A stretch of 64,000 nt of DNA, from the NCBI RefSeq assembly GCF_047872805.1, contig NZ_JBLQUK010000004.1, forward strand, positions 62,001 through 126,000, written 5' to 3'. A model generated the notes under the pieces. The model had not been told where the DNA came from, ran no database searches, and saw only the letters and a program-made list of their open reading frames with translations. Every line of letters starts with the position of its first letter. The stretch's first letter is position 1. This DNA is from Erythrobacter sp047872805. Lineage in GTDB: Bacteria; Pseudomonadota; Alphaproteobacteria; Sphingomonadales; Sphingomonadaceae. The position numbers and the translations under genes are program-made. Below are positions 41,334 to 51,038 of the stretch, in pieces.

Positions 41334-42754
41334 GTCAGCTGCTCGAACAGGCCCTTGGCAAAGCTGGTGAGTGTGTCGTCGCGCGCGCCCATGATAACGA
41401 TCCGGTCGCCGGGCTGTGCCAATTCGGCCATGCGATCCCCGCAAGCGCTGCGTTCAGGGACGTGTTCAGCATTGCCGCCTGCCTGCACGATGAGCTTGAT
41501 TATCCGCTCGGTCCCCTCGCTGCGGTCAACCGTGCCGCCGAAATAGACCGGGTCGCACATGATCGTGATGTCATCCGGGCCAAGCTCGCGCGCAAAGGTT
41601 TCCGCCAGTTCATCGCCCATCTGGCGCAAGGGGCCATATCCGTGCGGCTGGAAAAACGCGATCACTCGTCCCGGTGCGGCCTTGAGCGTGCGCAGGGTCG
41701 CAGCGCATTTTTCGGGATTGTGGCCGAAATCGTCGATCACGGTAATGCCCGATGCGGTGGTGCCAATCACATCGAAGCGGCGCGCAAGGCCAGCGAATCC
41801 CCGCAAGGCGGCGGCGGCGGCCCCGATTTCGACTCCCGCTGCGCTGACGGCGGCGATGGCGGCAAGCGCGTTCGACAGATTATGAAGGCCTGGCATCGGC
41901 AGGATCAGCGGAAACACCTCGCGGGTGCGGTTGTCGATCACCGCGGCGCTGATTCCGAACGCGCTTTGTTCGACCGAACCGGGTTCGGCGGTGATGTCCG
42001 CACTGCTTTCGTGCAAGGCAAAGCTGATCGATTGGCCTGCCTGAGGGGCAAGGTGGCGGGCCTCTTCATTGTCGAAATTGATGACCGCGCACCCCGATTC
42101 GCGTACGAATTGGCCAAACAAAACGCGCAGTTCCTCGATCGATTTGTGATCGAGACTAACGTTCAGCAGGACCCCGATGGTGGGTCTGTAGAGCGCGATC
42201 GAACCGTCGCTTTCATCCACTTCGCTGATGAAAATGCGCGGATTGCCGACACGCGCGCTGGCAAAGGGATTTTCTGCACTGGTGAAATTCTTCATCACCG
42301 CGCCGTTCATCACGGTGGGATCGAAATGCGCTTCGGAAAGGATCCATGCGATCATCCCGGTGACGGTGGATTTGCCCGAGGTGCCCCCGACTGCAATCGA
42401 ATATCCGGCCTCGTTAAAGAAGGCTGAGAGCAATTCGGCGCGGCTCATCCGTGCGCAGCCCAGTTCCTTTGCCCGCGCGACTTCGGGCACACTGTCCTCG
42501 ACCGCAGCAGAAGCGATCAGGATCTGATCGGGCGAAGTGATCCCGCTGCCGTCCTGCGGGAACAGCGCAAAGCCATTGCCAGCCAGCCAGGCGAATTTTT
42601 CGGGCGTACGGCCCTGATCGTAGGAACGATCCGACCCGGCGACTTGATGGCCAAATCCATGCGCGATTTGTGCCAGCGGAAGCATCCCCGACCCGCCGAT
42701 TCCGCAGAAGAAGAACGGTCGCCCTGATAGCGCCGAATTGTCTGATCCATCCAT
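41330..42754 (-). CDS. mpl: Mur ligase, UDP-N-acetylmuramate:tripeptide ligase type
   Basis: A 474-residue Mur-ligase-fold enzyme. The N-terminal GIGGSGMLPLAQIAHGFGHQVAGSD binds the UDP-sugar, the P-loop is GGTSGKST (residues 123-130), and the central motif HNLSNALAAIAA and C-terminal IDDFGHNPEKCAATLRTLK follow. It could be MurC or Mpl. I favour Mpl because it stands outside any division/cell-wall cluster and diverges from an L,D-carboxypeptidase that makes the murein tripeptide Mpl uses. The start at 42754 avoids overlap with that gene. Confidence 0.75.
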   Translation of the reverse strand: MDGSDNSALSGRPFFFCGIGGSGMLPLAQIAHGFGHQVAGSDRSYDQGRTPEKFAWLAGNGFALFPQDGSGITSPDQILIASAAVEDSVPEVARAKELGCARMSRAELLSAFFNEAGYSIAVGGTSGKSTVTGMIAWILSEAHFDPTVMNGAVMKNFTSAENPFASARVGNPRIFISEVDESDGSIALYRPTIGVLLNVSLDHKSIEELRVLFGQFVRESGCAVINFDNEEARHLAPQAGQSISFALHESSADITAEPGSVEQSAFGISAAVIDNRTREVFPLILPMPGLHNLSNALAAIAAVSAAGVEIGAAAAALRGFAGLARRFDVIGTTASGITVIDDFGHNPEKCAATLRTLKAAPGRVIAFFQPHGYGPLRQMGDELAETFARELGPDDITIMCDPVYFGGTVDRSEGTERIIKLIVQAGGNAEHVPERSACGDRMAELAQPGDRIVIMGARDDTLTSFAKGLFEQLT

Positions 42755-42810
42755 GGTAAACACGGATATTGGCTTGCAAGGATACTGACAAGCGCCATAG
42801 GCTGACGCGC

Positions 42811-43641
42811 ATGACGAATATCGCCATTTGTGCCCCGGCCACGCCAATCACCCGCGACCATGCCGCCGCGCTGGAAGCGCTGGTGGCGGCGGAATTTCCG
42901 ACCCACAGTGTGACCTTTCACGAACAATGTTTTGCCAGCAGTGGGCATTTTGCGGGCGATGATCTGACCCGCCTTGGCGCTTTGCTCGATTGTGCCAATG
43001 ACCCGGCGTTTGATGCGGTGTGGTTTGCGCGAGGAGGCTATGGCTCCAACCGCATTGCTGAGGCAGCAGTGGCGCGGATGAACGCCTCTGCTCGGTCCAA
43101 GACCTATGTTGGTTTCTCCGATTGCGGCTATCTGCTTGCCGCGCTCTACCGCGCCGGGATCGGGCAATGCGCGCATGGTTCGATGCCGGTCAGTGCGGGC
43201 TCGGAAGGCGGGCGAGAGGCGGTGCGCCGGGTGCTGCGCTGGTTCGCGGGCGACAATTCGGGGCTGGAGCCGAGCCTGGACGGGGTGATCCCTGCAGCCG
43301 CCTTCAACCTAATCACGCTGACGATGCTGGCGCGCACGCCGATCATGCCCGACCTCACCGATCATGTGGTGATGGTGGAGGAAGTGAGTGAGCATCTTTA
43401 TGCCGTGGACCGGATGTTCTTCGCGCTTTCCAGCAGCCTGCCGCGCATCGCTGGTTTGCGATTGGGAGCGATCACTGCCGTGCCTGAAAACTACGTCGAA
43501 TTCGGTCAGAGCGCCGACGAAATAGCGCGTTTTTGGTGCGACCGCGCGGGCATCCGCTATCTGGGCCGCGCCGAAATCGGCCATAGCGCTGCCAACAGAG
43601 TTGTGCCCTTCGGACTTGCAGGGCCAGCGGGCGCGGCTTAG
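42811..43641 (+). CDS. Murein tetrapeptide L,D-carboxypeptidase (S66 family)
   Basis: A 276-residue enzyme that removes the terminal D-Ala from recycled murein tetrapeptide. ARGGYGSNR (residues 73-81) and the nucleophile Ser103 in GFSDCGYLLAALY are S66 marks. The later acid is in MVEEVSEHLYAVDRM and the terminal His in GHSAANRVVPFGL. S66 also contains the microcin-C-resistance protein MccF, so that role cannot be ruled out. It diverges from mpl with a 56-base gap; the two together fit cytoplasmic peptidoglycan recycling. Confidence 0.82.
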   Translation: MTNIAICAPATPITRDHAAALEALVAAEFPTHSVTFHEQCFASSGHFAGDDLTRLGALLDCANDPAFDAVWFARGGYGSNRIAEAAVARMNASARSKTYVGFSDCGYLLAALYRAGIGQCAHGSMPVSAGSEGGREAVRRVLRWFAGDNSGLEPSLDGVIPAAAFNLITLTMLARTPIMPDLTDHVVMVEEVSEHLYAVDRMFFALSSSLPRIAGLRLGAITAVPENYVEFGQSADEIARFWCDRAGIRYLGRAEIGHSAANRVVPFGLAGPAGAA

Positions 43642-43667
43642 GCGCGCGGACCTACAGGAGGTTTTTC

Positions 43668-44606
43668 ATGCGAGCATTCGTTTTCCCCGGTCAGGGCAGC
43701 CAGAAGGTCGGCATGGGCGCAGAGCTTTCCGCCGTCAGCCCGGCTGCGCGCGCCGTGTTTGAAGAGGTCGATGAGTCACTCGGTCAGAAATTGTCGGCAA
43801 TCATGCGCGATGGGTCGGAAGATCAACTGACTCTGACCGAGAATGCTCAGCCCGCGATTATGGCCAATGCGATTGCGACCCTGCGCGTGCTGGAGGCGGA
43901 GTTCGGCGTGCGATTGGCGGAGCGCGCGGCCTGTGTCGCAGGGCACTCGCTGGGCGAATACACCGCGCTGTGTGCTGTTGGCGCGTTCGATCTGGCGACG
44001 ACTGCGCGGCTGCTGAAACTGCGCGGGCAGGCGATGCAGGCCGCCGTTCCGGTGGGCGAGGGCGCGATGGCGGCATTGCTGGGGGCCGACATCGAAAAGG
44101 CGACCGCGCTTGCCGCCATGGCCTCAGAACAGGACATTTGCGAAGTCGCCAATGACAATGATCCAACGCAGGTGGTGATTTCGGGACATCGCAGCGCGGT
44201 GGAACGCGCGGTTGCGATGGTGAAGGATCACGGAATAAAGCGCGGGGTGTTGCTGCCGGTCTCCGCCCCCTTCCACTGCTCGTTGATGCAGCCGGCGGCG
44301 GACCGGATGGCGGAGGCGCTAGCTGAATCCCCGCCGGGGGCGCTCGCGCTGCCGATCTTTGCCAACGTCACCGCCGCCAAGGTCACCGACCCCGAAGAAG
44401 AACGCGCGCTGCTGATTGAGCAGGTGACGGGACGCGTGCGCTGGCGCGAAAGCGTGCTGGCAATGCGCGCCGACGGGGCGGAGAGCTTCATCGAGCTCGG
44501 CGGCAAGGTGCTCGGCCCGATGATCGGCCGGATCGACAAGGAAGCGGTGACGCAAAGCCTGGTTACGATGGAAGACCTTGAAGCGTTTGCAAAGGAGATC
44601 AACTGA
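43668..44606 (+). CDS. fabD: Malonyl-CoA:ACP transacylase
   Basis: A 312-residue enzyme loading malonate onto acyl carrier protein. MRAFVFPGQGSQKVGMGAEL at the start, the nucleophile Ser94 in AGHSLGEYTAL, and SAPFHCSLMQPAADRM with the catalytic His are FabD signatures. A good AGGAGG ribosome site precedes it. It overlaps fabG by TGATG. Acyl carrier protein and condensing enzyme genes do not follow, unlike the common fab cluster. Confidence 0.95.
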   Translation: MRAFVFPGQGSQKVGMGAELSAVSPAARAVFEEVDESLGQKLSAIMRDGSEDQLTLTENAQPAIMANAIATLRVLEAEFGVRLAERAACVAGHSLGEYTALCAVGAFDLATTARLLKLRGQAMQAAVPVGEGAMAALLGADIEKATALAAMASEQDICEVANDNDPTQVVISGHRSAVERAVAMVKDHGIKRGVLLPVSAPFHCSLMQPAADRMAEALAESPPGALALPIFANVTAAKVTDPEEERALLIEQVTGRVRWRESVLAMRADGAESFIELGGKVLGPMIGRIDKEAVTQSLVTMEDLEAFAKEIN

Positions 44607-45358
44607 TGTTCAGGCTTGATGGAATGAACGCACTGGTGACGGGTGCGAGCGGGGGGATTGGTTCGGCGATTGCGATTGCGCTGGCCAAACAGGGCGCGCG
44701 GGTGGCGATCTCTGGTTCCAATGGGTCAAAGCTGCGGTCCTTCCGCGAACAATTGCACGAAGAATTCGGCGGTGAGCATGTCGAGATCACCTGCAATCTG
44801 TCTGACCGGGTGCAGGTCGAAGAATTGATCCCCGCCACGCTCGATACGCTGGGCGGGATCGACATTCTGGTGAACAACGCGGGGATCACCCGCGATAACC
44901 TCGGCATGCGGATGAAGGACGAAGAATGGGACGAAGTGATCGCAATCAACCTTGAATCTTCGTTCCGCCTGATGCGTGCCAGCGCCAAGCCGATGATGAA
45001 GGCGCGATTTGGCCGCATTATCAATATCACCAGCGTCGTTGGGCACACAGGCAATCCGGGTCAGATGAACTATTGTGCTGCCAAGGCCGGCCTTACCGGC
45101 ATGACCAAAAGCTTTGCGCAGGAAATCGCCAGTCGCGGGATCACCGCCAATTGCATTGCGCCGGGGTTTATCAGCACGCCGATGACCTCTGCTCTGGACG
45201 AAAAACAACAGGCCGCGATCAATGCGCGCATTCCGATGGGCAAGATGGGCAGCGGCGATCATATCGGCGCGGCTGCGGCATTTCTGGCGAGCCGCGAGGC
45301 GGGCTATATCACCGGCGAAACGCTGCATGTGAACGGCGGAATGGCGATGCTGGGGTGA
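44606..45358 (+). CDS. fabG: 3-oxoacyl-ACP reductase
   Basis: A 250-residue short-chain dehydrogenase. The NADP motif TGASGGIGSAIA is at residues 12-23, NNAG at 90-93, and the catalytic Ser143, Tyr156 and Lys160 are in ITSVVGHTGNPGQMNYCAAK. The terminal VNGGMAML is the FabG C-terminus. It works after FabD-dependent condensation in type II fatty acid synthesis. It is translationally coupled to fabD. Confidence 0.94.
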   Translation: MFRLDGMNALVTGASGGIGSAIAIALAKQGARVAISGSNGSKLRSFREQLHEEFGGEHVEITCNLSDRVQVEELIPATLDTLGGIDILVNNAGITRDNLGMRMKDEEWDEVIAINLESSFRLMRASAKPMMKARFGRIINITSVVGHTGNPGQMNYCAAKAGLTGMTKSFAQEIASRGITANCIAPGFISTPMTSALDEKQQAAINARIPMGKMGSGDHIGAAAAFLASREAGYITGETLHVNGGMAMLG

Positions 45359-45532
45359 TTACCGGTGGAAGTGGTGTCAGTTTGGCCCTTATCCCCAATC
45401 GAATCTGCCCTCGCGCAACCGCAAACTTGCCCGTATTGTGCGGGACGCTAAGGTTTTCCGACAGTCCGGCACCACAGGGGCGATTCCGCCACTATCGGTG
45501 CCGCGCAAGGCACAAGAAGATAGGCAAAGCTG

Positions 45533-46660
45533 ATGAAGGCCACGATCGAACGCGCGACGCTGCTGGGGTGTCTTTCCCATGTGCAGTCGGTGGTTGAACG
45601 CCGCAACACCATTCCGATCCTTTCCAACGTCCTGATCGACGCCAGCGCAGGCGGCAGCGTCAAGGTGATGGCGACCGACCTTGATCTGCAAGTGGTCGAA
45701 ACCATGGCGGCGGCCTCGGTTGAAGTGCCCGGCGCGATCACGGTGTCGGCGCATCTGCTGTTCGATATTGCGCGCAAATTGCCCGATGGCAGCCAGGTAA
45801 GTCTGGAAACCAATGAAAATCGCATGGAGGTGAAAGCGGGGCGCAGCCGGTTCAAACTGCCAACGCTGCCGCGCGATGATTTCCCGGTGATCGTTGAAGG
45901 CGATTTGCCAACCAGTTTTGAGATTCCCGCGCGCACTTTGGCGCAGATGATCGACGCCACGCGCTTTGCCATCTCGACCGAAGAAACACGCTATTATCTC
46001 AACGGCATATTCCTGCATGTTACCGATGCGGATGAGCCCGTTCTGAAGGCCGCTGCGACCGATGGTCACCGGCTGGCGCGTTTCACTATGGCACGGCCTG
46101 ACGGGGCGGAGGGGATGCCCGATGTCATCATCCCGCGTAAAGCCGTTGGGGAGTTGCGCAAATTGCTCGAGGAAAAGCTTGACGGTCAGGTGCAGGTCGA
46201 TCTTTCCGCCAGCAAGATCCGCTTCACCTTCTCAGGCGAAAGCGGCACGGTGCTGACCAGCAAGCTTATCGACGGGACTTTCCCCGATTACAGCCGCGTT
46301 ATCCCGACCGGCAATGACAAGCTGCTGAAGGTTGATCCCAAGCTGTTTTTCCAAGGGGTAGACCGTGTAGCCACCATCGCCACAGAAAAAACCCGCGCGG
46401 TGAAAATGGGGCTGGAACCGGACAAGGTCACGCTGTCGGTCACCTCTCCCGACAATGGCAATGCCGCCGAGGAGCTTGCCGCGACTTACAACAGCGAAGG
46501 GTTCGAGATCGGGTTCAACGCCAATTATCTCAAGGATATTCTGGGGCAATTCGATTCCGCAGAGATTGAACTGCACCTTGCTGACGCGGGCGCGCCAACG
46601 CTGATCCGGGAGAGCGAGGATAGTCCGGCGCTCTACGTTCTCATGCCGATGCGGGTTTGA
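45533..46660 (+). CDS. dnaN: DNA polymerase III beta sliding clamp
   Basis: A 375-residue protein forming the ring clamp. MKATIERATLLGCLSHVQSVVERRNTIPIL is the family start. LPTLPRDDFPVI, ATDGHRLA and the C-terminal YVLMPMRV are dnaN signatures. It is not next to dnaA, recF or gyrB, as in many alphaproteobacteria. The 174 bases upstream contain no gene; a TTGCCC/GCTAAG promoter-like pair may be present but is weak. Confidence 0.95.
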   Translation: MKATIERATLLGCLSHVQSVVERRNTIPILSNVLIDASAGGSVKVMATDLDLQVVETMAAASVEVPGAITVSAHLLFDIARKLPDGSQVSLETNENRMEVKAGRSRFKLPTLPRDDFPVIVEGDLPTSFEIPARTLAQMIDATRFAISTEETRYYLNGIFLHVTDADEPVLKAAATDGHRLARFTMARPDGAEGMPDVIIPRKAVGELRKLLEEKLDGQVQVDLSASKIRFTFSGESGTVLTSKLIDGTFPDYSRVIPTGNDKLLKVDPKLFFQGVDRVATIATEKTRAVKMGLEPDKVTLSVTSPDNGNAAEELAATYNSEGFEIGFNANYLKDILGQFDSAEIELHLADAGAPTLIRESEDSPALYVLMPMRV

Positions 46661-46670
46661 CGGGGCTGTG

Positions 46671-47129
46671 ATGCGGGGGTCAGCGAAGGTTTCATCCGCT
46701 CGTGCGGTGATGGGGGCGGTCATGGCACTGCTGGTGTTGGGCGCTTCGGCTCCGCTACTCGCGCAGTCGCCGGAGACGTTTGAACCGGCGTTCAGCGCCG
46801 ACGATGATCTCGACTGCGCAATTTTCGTTGGCGCATTGATGGCGGAAATGGATGCTGAGATGACGCCCGACAACCGCGTCGGGCTGACCTCGGCCTTTAC
46901 CTATTTCGTTGGCCGCTATGAGGCGCAGCGCGGGATCAAGCTGACCGAGGCATTCACCGCGCGCTATCCGGTCTATCTGGCGAGCAATCCGGCAGAGATC
47001 GAACAGACCTGCTCGATCCGCATGCGTGCCTTTGGTGCCCGGTTGCAGGCTGCGGGCAGCGCGCTGTCGCAATTGCAGCCTTCGCCTGCCAGCACAGATG
47101 AACAGGCTGATACGCCGCCGCAGGAATAA
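46671..47129 (+). CDS. Hypothetical exported protein
   Basis: A 152-residue protein. An N-terminal signal peptide (VMGAVMALLVLGASAPLLAQ) is followed by a helical domain with CAIFVGALMAEMD and QTCSIRMRAFGARL, each holding one Cys that may pair, and a Pro/Ser/Glu tail. It starts 10 bases after dnaN. I recognise no family beyond small exported sphingomonad proteins. Confidence 0.6.
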   Translation: MRGSAKVSSARAVMGAVMALLVLGASAPLLAQSPETFEPAFSADDDLDCAIFVGALMAEMDAEMTPDNRVGLTSAFTYFVGRYEAQRGIKLTEAFTARYPVYLASNPAEIEQTCSIRMRAFGARLQAAGSALSQLQPSPASTDEQADTPPQE

Positions 47130-47194
47130 TCCTCAGTATGATGGGATTGGGCGGTCTGATCGGGTAATGTGCCCCCGAAAAGGAGAATCCGGTA

Positions 47195-48280
47195 ATGACT
47201 CAGGCTCAGGTCCACGTCCGCAAGGCTGAACTCACCCATGCCGTGCTGGCTCACTCGCCGCTTGGCGAATTGGCTGATGGCGCGGTGCGGTTGAAGGTCG
47301 AAAGCTTTTCAGTCACTGCCAACAACATCACTTATGCCGTGGTCGGCGACGGGTTCGGCTATTGGAATTTCTTTCCCGCGCCAGAGGGTCTGGGCATTGT
47401 CCCGATGTGGGGTCACGCGCAGGTGATCGAAAGCAAGTGCCCCGACATCGCCGTAGGAGAGCGGGTTTACGGTTACCTGCCGATGGCCACGCATCTCGAT
47501 GCGGTGCCGGGCAAGGTCCACCCCGGCGGCTTTTCTGACATGACCGACTATCGCCAGCCGATGAGCCCGGTTTACAACAATTACACCCGGCTCTCCGCTG
47601 ATCCGGAGCATGATCCCGCGCGTGAGAATGAGCGGATGATCTATGGTCCGCTGTTCAAGACCGGGTTTATCATCGATTATTTCATGCGCAGTGAGGAGTG
47701 GTTCGGCGCGGGCCAGGTGGTGATGACCAGCGCATCGTCGAAAACCGCGATGGGACTGGCCAGCTGCGCGAAACAGGCGTCACCCGGCATCAAGCGGATT
47801 GGCCTGACCTCGGCGGGCAATCTGGACTTCGTTCGTTCAACCGGGCTGTATGATGAGGTCGTGGCTTATGATGACCTCGGCAGCATCGCGGCCGAACCGA
47901 CCGTCAGCGTCGATTTTGCAGGGAATGCGAAACTCCTCGCCAGCATCCACCACCATTTTGGTCATGCCCTCAAATATTCCTGCCTTGTCGGCGCGACCCA
48001 TATCGAGGAACGCGGCTCTGGCTTCGGTGGGACGGCGAGCCTACCCGGACCCAAACCTGCGCTGTTCTTTGCCCCCGATCACTTCGTCGCCTTCTTCAAA
48101 GAGCACGGTGCAAACGAAGGCGGGCAGATGGCCGCCGCCGCCTGGCGCGGTTTCCTCAAATCGGTCGAAGGCGCAGTCGATATCGTCCCGCAAAAGGGCC
48201 TCGACGCTGCGCGCACGACCTTTCTGGAAATGGTCGGCGGCAGTGTCGATCCGGCCAAGGGCATCGTGATCGAGCCTTAG
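47195..48280 (+). CDS. DUF2855 family protein (zinc-free dehydrogenase-like)
   Basis: A 361-residue protein. ITYAVVGDGFGYWNFFPA and GIVPMWGHAQVIES are DUF2855 signatures; VVMTSASSKTAMGLA looks like a degenerate Rossmann segment, so the fold is probably related to medium-chain dehydrogenases. Function unknown. AAAAGGAG precedes the ATG at good spacing. It converges on the amidohydrolase gene with an 8-base gap. Confidence 0.82.
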   Translation: MTQAQVHVRKAELTHAVLAHSPLGELADGAVRLKVESFSVTANNITYAVVGDGFGYWNFFPAPEGLGIVPMWGHAQVIESKCPDIAVGERVYGYLPMATHLDAVPGKVHPGGFSDMTDYRQPMSPVYNNYTRLSADPEHDPARENERMIYGPLFKTGFIIDYFMRSEEWFGAGQVVMTSASSKTAMGLASCAKQASPGIKRIGLTSAGNLDFVRSTGLYDEVVAYDDLGSIAAEPTVSVDFAGNAKLLASIHHHFGHALKYSCLVGATHIEERGSGFGGTASLPGPKPALFFAPDHFVAFFKEHGANEGGQMAAAAWRGFLKSVEGAVDIVPQKGLDAARTTFLEMVGGSVDPAKGIVIEP

Positions 48281-48288
48281 GCCGCAGT

Positions 48289-50055
48289 TTACTCCGCCGC
48301 TTCGGCCAGCTCGGCGCGTTGTGGTCCGCGGATCAGGCCGCCGGGAGTTTCGCCGGTCCATTTACCCTCTTCGAAGGTGACGGTGCCATTCTTGATCGTG
48401 CAGACATAGCCATCGGCTTTTTGCAGCAACCGCTTGCCGCCTGCGGGCAGGTCGAAAGCGAGCCACGGCCGACCGAGTTTCAGCCGGTCCATGTCGATCA
48501 CGTTTATGTCGGCCAGAAAACCGGGCGCGATAAGGCCGCGATCCTCCAGCCCGTAAAGCACAGCGGTGTCGCGGCACTGGCGCTTGATTGCGTTTTCGAG
48601 GCTGATCCGGTCCCCGCGCTTACGATTCTTCACCCAATGTTCGAGCATGAAGGTGGGCGAGGCCGCGTCGCAGATTGTCCCACAATGCGCTCCGCCATCC
48701 GACAACGAATTGACGGTATCGTCGGCGTGCTGCAGCGGGTGCAGGAAATCGAGATTGCCATCGGCATAATTCAGGATCGGCAGATAGATGAAGCCAGTCG
48801 CGCCGTCTGCGCACAGCATGTCATAGGCGTATTCCTGCGGGTCCACCCCGGCGGCGCGGGCGCGGGCATTCACGCTGGCGCTGGCATCGGGTTCGTAATC
48901 GAAATCGGGGTCCATTTCATACTGCAGCGCCCACCCTTGGGTGATGACCATCACCACGCCGATGATGTCCATTGGTGCCTCGGAATAGTCATTGGCTTCG
49001 GACAGCAATTGCTTTTTGAACGCCGGATCGAGCAGTTTGGCCTTTTGCTCGTTCCATGGCAGTTCCTTGATCGCCTGCCAGCTCGGGCGAAAGGCGAAGG
49101 GGTTTACCGTGCCCTGCCATGCCATAATGATGCCGTTGCCGCGCAGCGCGATCTGCGCAACGATGTTGGCGCCATTGTCGTTTTCGGCGCGCATCGTGGC
49201 GATCTGTTCGGCCAGCGGCATTTCCTTGGCGATGCTTTCCAGCGCGGCGAAGGTAACGGGGATGCCTGCCTCGCGGCTCAATCGGCCCATCCATTCAAAT
49301 TCATTCCAGTCGCGTTGCAGATCGCTCGCCATTTCGAACACGGCGTGACCGCCTGCTGCCCGCGCGCGGCCCATCGCATGGCCGATGGCGACCAGTTCTT
49401 CGGGCGTGGCTGTCGTGCCGGGGACCAGCTCCCCATCGACCGATTTGTGCAGCACTGTGCGCGAGGTGGAAAAGCCCAGAGCGCCAGCGCGCACGCCTTC
49501 TTCGACAATGTCCGCCATCGCTTTGATGTCGGCCTCGGTTGGCACTGCGCCGGGCTGCTCGCGCTCTCCCAGGACATAGGCGCGCACTGCGCCGTGAGGG
49601 ACATGGGTGCCAATATCGACGCTGCGCGGCAGTTTCTCCAGCGCGTCAAGATATTCGGGGAAAGTCTCCCAATCCCATGTCATCCCTTCGGACAGCGCGG
49701 TGCCGGGAATGTCCTCGACCCCCTCCATCAGGCTGATGAGCCATTCGTGACGGTCGGGCTTGGCGGGCGCGAATCCGACCCCGCAATTGCCCACTACGAC
49801 GGTTGTGACGCCGTGCCAGCTCGACGGGGCCATTTCCTGATCCCAGGTTGCTTGACCGTCGTAATGGGTGTGAATGTCAACAAAACCGGGGGCGACGATC
49901 CTGCCGGTTGCGTCGATTTCGCGCTTTGCCGCGCCATTCACCGCGCCGACCGCCGCGATCAGACCGTCCTTTATTGCGACATCGCCGGTGAAGCGCTGCG
50001 CTCCGGTACCATCGACAATTGTGCCGCCCCTGATGATGAGGTCAAACTGCGCCAT
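48289..50055 (-). CDS. N-acyl-D-amino-acid deacylase-like amidohydrolase
   Basis: A 588-residue metal-dependent amidohydrolase. The metal motif GFVDIHTHYDGQATWD (His62, His64) and the VVGNCGVGFAP segment are typical of D-aminoacylases, as is the C-terminal GFLADINVIDMDRL. It probably hydrolyses N-acyl-D-amino acids or a related cyclic amide. The C-terminus includes a GETPGGLIRGPQR segment. It converges on the DUF2855 gene. Confidence 0.84.
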   Translation of the reverse strand: MAQFDLIIRGGTIVDGTGAQRFTGDVAIKDGLIAAVGAVNGAAKREIDATGRIVAPGFVDIHTHYDGQATWDQEMAPSSWHGVTTVVVGNCGVGFAPAKPDRHEWLISLMEGVEDIPGTALSEGMTWDWETFPEYLDALEKLPRSVDIGTHVPHGAVRAYVLGEREQPGAVPTEADIKAMADIVEEGVRAGALGFSTSRTVLHKSVDGELVPGTTATPEELVAIGHAMGRARAAGGHAVFEMASDLQRDWNEFEWMGRLSREAGIPVTFAALESIAKEMPLAEQIATMRAENDNGANIVAQIALRGNGIIMAWQGTVNPFAFRPSWQAIKELPWNEQKAKLLDPAFKKQLLSEANDYSEAPMDIIGVVMVITQGWALQYEMDPDFDYEPDASASVNARARAAGVDPQEYAYDMLCADGATGFIYLPILNYADGNLDFLHPLQHADDTVNSLSDGGAHCGTICDAASPTFMLEHWVKNRKRGDRISLENAIKRQCRDTAVLYGLEDRGLIAPGFLADINVIDMDRLKLGRPWLAFDLPAGGKRLLQKADGYVCTIKNGTVTFEEGKWTGETPGGLIRGPQRAELAEAAE

Positions 50056-50133
50056 TGTATCTCTCCCTTTTGACCCGGAGAATGTCGCAAATATAAAGGG
50101 CTGTCCAGATGACCGTGACGAAGCAGGGCTTTG

Positions 50134-50994
50134 TTAAGCTGCGTAGGCCCCAGCGCGTTCCGCCGATGCTACTGCCCGATCGAGGAAACCGCGCATTGCG
50201 GCGACACATTCGTCCCTGTGGCTCAGCAGGAACAGGTGCCCGCCTCCTTCCATCACAACCAGTTCGCTGTTGGGGATCAGCATATTCAGAAACTTGCCAT
50301 TGGCCAGCGGCACGATCGCATCGTCATCGCCCATCATGATCAGCGTGTCCTGTTTCAGCAGGAACGGCAAAGCGGGCGCGCTGGACCAGCCGAGCATACA
50401 CAGCAATTGATACATGTAACCGCGCGGGGAGGGCGGTTTAAGCCGCGACATATGCCCGCCTTTGCCCTGCGATTTGCCCAGACCCTCACCATAAAGCGTC
50501 TCGAAATTCTTGAGCATGAAATCGGGGTCGATATAGCGGCGCGGATTGGCCATCTTGGTCAGCGCTTTGGGGCTGCCGGGCATCATCAACATGCCTGCGC
50601 TGGTTGCAATCAGCACGACCCGGCGGGTGCGCGCGGCGTGCTGCATGGCGAAATGTTGCGCCATCCCGCCGCCCCAGCTGATCCCCATCACATCGACCTC
50701 TTCGACACCAAGCAAATCGAGCAATTGGGCTGCGGTCCAGCTCATGGTGAAGGGATTGTAGGGCAGCACCGGGTCAGGCGATTCGCCCACGCCCGGCATG
50801 TCGAACATGATGAAGGGACGCTCGTTTAAGGCTTCGGCAAGCGGGGCTACGGCTTCGATATTTGCGCCGATGCCGTTGAAGAACAACACGGGCAGGTGAT
50901 CGGATGGCTGATCCAGCCGCCAGCGGGCAACCCGTAGCGTCCGGCCGCCCACTTTCTCCATGGTGACGACCGCGCCGTCCATTGCATTGCTCAC
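50134..50994 (-). CDS. phaZ: Intracellular PHA depolymerase (PhaZ, medium-chain type)
   Basis: A 286-residue alpha/beta hydrolase. LPVLFFNGIGANIE, the nucleophile Ser106 in GISWGGGMAQHFA, and the terminal EGGGHLFLLSH match the intracellular mcl-PHA depolymerase of pseudomonads. It mobilises stored polyhydroxyalkanoate. It lies directly downstream of phaC on the same strand, separated by 121 bases holding a long hairpin, as in the phaC1-phaZ order of Pseudomonas. Confidence 0.85.
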   Translation of the reverse strand: MSNAMDGAVVTMEKVGGRTLRVARWRLDQPSDHLPVLFFNGIGANIEAVAPLAEALNERPFIMFDMPGVGESPDPVLPYNPFTMSWTAAQLLDLLGVEEVDVMGISWGGGMAQHFAMQHAARTRRVVLIATSAGMLMMPGSPKALTKMANPRRYIDPDFMLKNFETLYGEGLGKSQGKGGHMSRLKPPSPRGYMYQLLCMLGWSSAPALPFLLKQDTLIMMGDDDAIVPLANGKFLNMLIPNSELVVMEGGGHLFLLSHRDECVAAMRGFLDRAVASAERAGAYAA

Positions 50995-51038
50995 TTCAAT
51001 CGCGTCCTTTTAATACGCGCGTCATCTCGGCGCTGGGT

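Noticed and set aside
48319..50073. A 584-codon open frame opposite the D-aminoacylase-like gene
   Set aside because: Shadow of the amidohydrolase coding sequence; no motifs and no plausible start context.
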